A stretch of DNA of 12,240 nt. Source: Bacteroidales bacterium. Its GTDB lineage: Bacteria; Bacteroidota; Bacteroidia; Bacteroidales; JAADJA01. How positions within the stretch are numbered: the first letter of the stretch is position 1; each line of letters opens with the position of its first letter. The stretch spans positions 1 through 12,240 of the forward strand of contig JAIOTR010000519.1 in NCBI GenBank assembly GCA_021106665.1, read 5' to 3'. A program made the position numbers and the translations under genes. Below the pieces are notes generated by a model. That model saw only the letters and a program-made list of their open reading frames with translations, ran no database searches and was not told where the DNA came from. Below are positions 8,218 through 12,240 of this stretch, piece by piece.

Positions 8218-10932
8218 TTGCATATTACATTTTTCATTCTTATTTCATATTTTCTGTGGAGTATTAACTCGAATGCTGCAATTAATTATGTAATTGTTAA
8301 TGAAACTATAATTTGTTCTGATACAATTGAAGGTGCAAATTATCCTGAACCAAACAACGAAACACTTATAATTGAAGCAGGTGATCCGATAATATGGGAT
8401 AACCTACAATCCCTCCCTTACAAAGAAATCATCATAGAACCGGAAGCACAGTTGATCGTCAAATCAGATACTTACCTGAACAAGGATGCAAAAATAGTTG
8501 TCCAGCGCGGAGGTGAATTAATGATTGATGGTGGCGGACTTATCGGTTCATGTATGTGGCAAGGAATTGAATTATGGGGCAATGCATCATTAGACCAATC
8601 GTCTTATGAACAGGGGCTGGTTAAAATTTTGAACGGTGGTAAAATTGAAAATACCGAGGTTGCAATCAAGACCTGTAAAATAATAGAAGACCCGGATGGT
8701 GGTGAGGTTGATTACGACTACACCGGAGGCATTGTGCAGGCAACAGGTGCAACATTTAGGAATAACCACCTTGCAGTGGTGTTATATGATTATGAATTCC
8801 CCAGCCAGAGCAATTTTTCCGATTGCGACTTTATTGTGAATGATAGTTATAACGGAGAAAATGATCCTGACTACTTCATAAAAATGTTTTCGATGAATAA
8901 TGTGGATTTCACCTATTGCAGGTTTACGAATGAAAGCAGCGAAGCATGTTACGGAAAGGGCATCTATGGTTTTAATTCAAGATTTAAGGTGGAAGGTAAA
9001 TGTACAAGCGGCACACACCCCTGTACAGAATGGGAAAACGGCGAGTTTACGAATTTAGAACGTGGCATATATGCCACTTCGGGTGGTACGGTTTATTTCC
9101 CGGAGATAAGCCATACCGATTTTACAGGTAACCACCGTGGTGTATACTTTAGCGCTATGGAAAACGGAAGTGTTAAAAATTGCACCATATATACCGGTCC
9201 TACATGTGCAGGGGGAAGCTATGGAATTTACCTTGACCGGTCAACAGGCTATACCATTGAGGACAATTACTTTTACCAGGGATTACAGGAAGGCATAGGA
9301 ATGGTGATAAACAACTCCGGTCCCGACCCCAACATGATTTACCGGAATTACTTTGAAGGACTAACTTTTGCTATAATCGCCCAGCAGGAAAACCGGAACA
9401 GAGACGGCACCGGACTGGTATTAAAATGCAACGAATATTTCCGTAACGATTACGACGAGGTGGTAACCTGGAAGGATCCTTTTGTTACTGCATATGCCGG
9501 TATTGCTGCTAAACAGGGCGCCAACCTTGCCCAGCCTGACGGCCCCGCCGGCAACCGCTTTAGCTACACAGGCCCCGAAGGTACACCTACTGATATATAC
9601 AACGAAGCTAATGATATTACTTATTATTATCATGTTGATATTAGTGCTCCATTAATGCCCAAGTATTATACAGATGAAACAGTAAATCCTTTTCCAAATG
9701 AAGATGCAACCTGGGATCCTGATGATAGCTGCCCGCCCACAGGTGTTGGCGGAGGTGGTTCAGGGGATGAAGGTGGTATGAAAGGTATGATGGCGTCCTC
9801 AAGCTATAAAGCCGATTCGGTTCAAAGTATTATTAATATTTTAAAAGACGGCGGCAGTACCGAAGATTTGAAATGGGATGTGGATATGAGCACTCCACCC
9901 GAAACCTACCAGGTTTATAATGAGTTGATGAACAATTCGCCATATATTTCTGATACGGTCATGGAAGCAGCTATCGAAAAAGAGGATGTATTGCCCAATG
10001 TGATGATACGTGATGTGATGGTAGCCAACCCCCACAATGCCAAAGATGAAAGCCTGATGGAGAGAATTGACGAACGAACGGATCCCATGCCCGAATACAT
10101 GAAAGCACAGATATTACAGGGTCAGAGTTTGGTATCAGTGTTCGAAAACCTGCAATCGAACCTGGCCTTTTACAAACAACAGCGTAGCCTCGCTTTTAAT
10201 GGTTTGGTAAATTATTACCTTACCGATACCGTCAATTCTGCCGGTTCACTTGACAGCCTGACAGTTTTACTGGAAAATGAGAATATCATTAGCACCAAAT
10301 ACCGGCTTGCGTTTTTGTGCATGGAGCAGGGAACTTGGAGCATGGGGCAAATCATACTAAACAATATACCACAGCAATTTAACCTGACTGTTGAAGATCT
10401 GGAAGTTCATCAGCAAAGTGTTAACTATTACAACCTTCTTGCTGGTCTTGCCCAGGAGGATAAACCTTTTGCAGAAGCAGACAGCGCACAGCTTGAGGTT
10501 TTGTTTGAAATAGAAGCATTACAAGAAGGAAAACCTTCGGTATATGCACGTAACATATTATTGGCTTTAGACGAAATTGTTTATGACGAGCCTATATTTA
10601 TGCCCGATTTTATGAAATCATCGGCTGTGCATGAGGAATATGAGGAATATGAGGAAATAATGAAATCTTTGGACGAACATTATTACCTGAAAATATTTCC
10701 CAACCCGGCCGGTGACTACCTGATCATTGAGCATAAGCTGGAAACAGAACCAAAAAACGCTTTTGTTAAAATCAGGAATTCAAAAGGGGAAATTGTAAAA
10801 CATGTTGAAATAACAGGCAAACAAAACCAGCAAACGCCTGATATAAAATCGCTAAAAACCGGTGTGTACATTGCAACACTGTATGTAAATGATAAAGAAT
10901 TGGAATCTATTAAATTTACGAAAGTTAAATAA
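8218..10932 (+). CDS. Secreted T9SS substrate: right-handed beta-helix protein with C-terminal sorting domain
   Basis: The product has 904 residues from a TTG start at 8218. Residues 2-20 form a hydrophobic signal sequence ending SNA before AINY. Residues about 65-400 look like a right-handed parallel beta-helix: short strands and turns repeat (GGIVQATGATFRNNHLAVVL, then later GIYATSGGTVYFPEIS, GVYFSAMENGSVKNCTIY, GIYLDRSTGYTIEDNYFY). The MWQGIELWGN segment (113-122) recurs in similar Bacteroidota surface proteins. Cysteines are numerous in the helix. A Gly-rich linker (510-524) leads to a helical region (about 530-815) I do not recognise. Residues about 822-904 are a type A T9SS sorting domain: YYLKIFPNPAGDYLII, then KTGVYIATLYV and a final basic KFTKVK. 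The protein should cross the outer membrane and be anchored or released; an enzymatic or adhesive role is not visible. The start is uncertain: the frame is open back to 8191 and would read KKTKK before the hydrophobic core, but no ATG or GTG exists there. Confidence 0.9.
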   Translation: MHITFFILISYFLWSINSNAAINYVIVNETIICSDTIEGANYPEPNNETLIIEAGDPIIWDNLQSLPYKEIIIEPEAQLIVKSDTYLNKDAKIVVQRGGELMIDGGGLIGSCMWQGIELWGNASLDQSSYEQGLVKILNGGKIENTEVAIKTCKIIEDPDGGEVDYDYTGGIVQATGATFRNNHLAVVLYDYEFPSQSNFSDCDFIVNDSYNGENDPDYFIKMFSMNNVDFTYCRFTNESSEACYGKGIYGFNSRFKVEGKCTSGTHPCTEWENGEFTNLERGIYATSGGTVYFPEISHTDFTGNHRGVYFSAMENGSVKNCTIYTGPTCAGGSYGIYLDRSTGYTIEDNYFYQGLQEGIGMVINNSGPDPNMIYRNYFEGLTFAIIAQQENRNRDGTGLVLKCNEYFRNDYDEVVTWKDPFVTAYAGIAAKQGANLAQPDGPAGNRFSYTGPEGTPTDIYNEANDITYYYHVDISAPLMPKYYTDETVNPFPNEDATWDPDDSCPPTGVGGGGSGDEGGMKGMMASSSYKADSVQSIINILKDGGSTEDLKWDVDMSTPPETYQVYNELMNNSPYISDTVMEAAIEKEDVLPNVMIRDVMVANPHNAKDESLMERIDERTDPMPEYMKAQILQGQSLVSVFENLQSNLAFYKQQRSLAFNGLVNYYLTDTVNSAGSLDSLTVLLENENIISTKYRLAFLCMEQGTWSMGQIILNNIPQQFNLTVEDLEVHQQSVNYYNLLAGLAQEDKPFAEADSAQLEVLFEIEALQEGKPSVYARNILLALDEIVYDEPIFMPDFMKSSAVHEEYEEYEEIMKSLDEHYYLKIFPNPAGDYLIIEHKLETEPKNAFVKIRNSKGEIVKHVEITGKQNQQTPDIKSLKTGVYIATLYVNDKELESIKFTKVK
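10633..10656 (+). repeat. Short 9-base tandem repeat inside the beta-helix gene (EEY repeats)
   Basis: The unit GAGGAATAT occurs at 10633-10641 and 10642-10650, followed by a partial GAGGAA at 10651-10656. It encodes EEYEEYEE just before the sorting domain, in an acidic spacer. Being in frame, any slippage would change only the length of the linker between the helical region and the T9SS domain. Confidence 0.8.
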
Positions 10933-10937
10933 TAAAT

Positions 10938-10990
10938 ACCCCCTCAAAAAATAAGTCCCTCTCCTTCAGGGGAGGGATTTAGGGAGGGGT
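10938..10990. repeat. Nested GC-rich palindrome between the two secreted-protein genes
   Basis: The inner hairpin pairs CCCTCTCC (10957-10964) with GGGGAGGG (10969-10976) around a TTCA loop: eight pairs, one of them a T-G wobble. An outer arm ACCCCCTC (10938-10945) can pair with GGGAGGGGT (10982-10990) with a bulge. The element begins 6 bases after the upstream stop and ends 14 bases before the next ATG. It may end transcription, though no long T run follows on the plus strand; on the minus strand the hairpin is followed by TTATTTTTT. It may instead be a copy of a dispersed intergenic repeat, since similar CCCTCCCC/GGGGAGGG elements are, in my recollection, frequent in Bacteroidota genomes. 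Confidence 0.7.
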
Positions 10991-11004
10991 GAAAAACAAC
11001 ATCT

Positions 11005-12240
11005 ATGAAACCGCTAACAAAAAAAATACTCACCCTAATATTCTTACTTCCGTCTCTTTTTTCTTTTTCCCAAACATGGCCTAAATACTATGGTGAACCA
11101 AACCGTAACGATTACAGCTATGATATCCTTGAAATTTATGATAAAGGATATTTAATATGTGGAGGATATTATAATGATGTTTCTAAATGGACCTTCTTAA
11201 TAAAAACAAATATTAATGGCGATACCTTATGGACAAAAATCATTGAAGGGTATAATAAGTCTCTTGCTATTGAACAGACAATTAACGGAGAAATATTCGT
11301 TGCTGGATTAACACGGGTTATTAATTATGAAAACTATGACCCATTTATATTAAAACTAAACAATTGTGGAGAAAAGGAATGGTGTATAATTTTCTCACTG
11401 CCTGATAAAAGCTCTACGGCAAAAGATATCAAAGTTTTGGAAACAGGAGAAATTATTATTCTTATTAATATGTATGGAGACTATCCTGAAGAAACTATGC
11501 ACCTGTTTAAATTAAATGTTGCAGGTGATGTAATATGGAAAAAGCCATTTTGCAGCGGGTATGTGCATCCAGAGGGGGCTATACCTTTGGGAAGTAAAGT
11601 AATAGTAACTTTACAAAATGAATATCTAATCACAGGTGATGTTTATTGGGAAGACCCATGGAACCCAGGGGGTACAAAAGGACTAAGGTCTCTTTTTGTC
11701 CTTGTTGATAGTACTGGCAATGAAAAATGGGTTTTACCCTTTGGAATAAATGATACAATATATGGTCATGCATATAATACTTTTCAAAAAGGAGAAAATA
11801 TTTTTATTAGTGTTGGAAGAGCATTTGGGCAACAAGTGGATAGAGAAGGAATTATTATGAAATTTGATACACTTGGTAATGAATTGGATTTCAATATTAT
11901 TAACTTTCAGGAAATAGACACAAATTTTAAAGTTGGTTTATTTTGGGATATTATAGAAAAGGATTCTATTTATATACTAGCAAGCTTTTTTGATAGTGAT
12001 CCTAATGGCCAGGCACCACCAGGAGAATTAATTGTTGATACAAATCAATTGTTTTCAAACTTCACAGTAAATAATTATTCACATTATTTATCCAATGATG
12101 ATCCGTATAATGTATTTCTTTCTTATAAGGATAAGCTGTTAAGTAATTCTGTATTCGACCAACCATATAACTGGGATATATTTTTATCAAAACTAAACTT
12201 AAACTTAGAGTACGACACCCTCGACCCTGGCAACTACACC
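11005..12240 (+). CDS. Secreted repeat protein, probable beta-propeller-like T9SS substrate, partial
   Basis: The frame is open from ATG 11005 to the right edge: 412 codons, no stop. Residues 1-23 are a signal peptide (MKPLTKK, hydrophobic core ILTLIFLLPSLF, then SFSQ), the Bacteroidota type with cleavage near Gln23. The rest consists of related units of about 45-55 residues that each end in a pattern of hydrophobic residues, Lys/Val, then Gly-[Asp/Glu]-x-x-Trp: LIKTNINGDTLW (65-76), FILKLNNCGEKEW (114-126), LFKLNVAGDVIW (167-178), LFVLVDSTGNEKW (230-242) and IIMKFDTLGNELDF (283-296). This periodicity suggests blades of a beta-propeller and is common in T9SS-exported proteins. No sorting domain is seen because the C-terminus is beyond the window; I infer one from the neighbour and the protein type. 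The ATG lies 72 bases after the beta-helix gene's stop, beyond the palindrome. No catalytic motif is visible, so binding or structure is the likelier role. Confidence 0.85.
   Translation, partial: MKPLTKKILTLIFLLPSLFSFSQTWPKYYGEPNRNDYSYDILEIYDKGYLICGGYYNDVSKWTFLIKTNINGDTLWTKIIEGYNKSLAIEQTINGEIFVAGLTRVINYENYDPFILKLNNCGEKEWCIIFSLPDKSSTAKDIKVLETGEIIILINMYGDYPEETMHLFKLNVAGDVIWKKPFCSGYVHPEGAIPLGSKVIVTLQNEYLITGDVYWEDPWNPGGTKGLRSLFVLVDSTGNEKWVLPFGINDTIYGHAYNTFQKGENIFISVGRAFGQQVDREGIIMKFDTLGNELDFNIINFQEIDTNFKVGLFWDIIEKDSIYILASFFDSDPNGQAPPGELIVDTNQLFSNFTVNNYSHYLSNDDPYNVFLSYKDKLLSNSVFDQPYNWDIFLSKLNLNLEYDTLDPGNYT

Noticed and set aside
9421..10100. Three minus-strand open frames inside the beta-helix gene
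   Set aside because: They are antisense shadows of a continuous gene with a recognisable fold and sorting domain; no promoter or sensible protein features are seen.
1..12240. CRISPR array, tRNA/rRNA genes, insertion sequences or defence genes
   Set aside because: I saw no spaced direct repeats, no tRNA-like cloverleaf or rRNA segments, no transposase motifs and no recognisable defence domains on either strand.

Overview
The window looks like chromosomal DNA of a member of the Bacteroidota. The DNA is AT-rich. Two right-hand genes encode secreted proteins, one ending in a typical type IX secretion (T9SS) C-terminal sorting domain. A Bacteroidota-type promoter (TTTG, 20 bases, TAnnTTTG) precedes one of them. 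Most genes lack a convincing Shine-Dalgarno sequence. I cannot place it below phylum level.

Left third (1-3771, minus strand): a four-gene run read right to left. It encodes a multi-pass GT-C-like membrane glycosyltransferase, a GT2 polyprenyl-phosphate-type glycosyltransferase, a class I SAM methyltransferase, and an FrhB/FdhB-like iron-sulfur oxidoreductase that runs off the left edge. Gaps are short (49, 36 and about 16 bases), so one transcript is likely. The set fits synthesis or modification of a lipid-linked cell-surface glycan: the GT2 enzyme would charge a polyprenyl carrier with sugar, the GT-C protein would use it on the far side of the inner membrane, and the other two would modify a sugar or lipid.

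Middle (4042-8011): divergent from that run is another multi-pass membrane protein of GT-C appearance (plus strand). It converges on a complete class A penicillin-binding protein (minus strand) with intact transglycosylase and transpeptidase motifs.

Right third (8150-12240, plus strand): a promoter, then a 904-residue secreted protein (signal peptide, right-handed beta-helix, Gly-rich linker, alpha-helical region, T9SS sorting domain). A nested GC-rich palindrome follows, then the first 412 residues of a second secreted protein built of propeller-like repeats, cut by the right edge.

Two genes (1-625 minus and 11005-12240 plus) were found by direct translation at the window edges. Nothing in the window is clearly a new defence or mobile system. 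The most notable points are missing cysteines in the FrhB-like protein, a glycine-free SAM motif I, the uncertain start of the beta-helix gene, and the nested palindrome.
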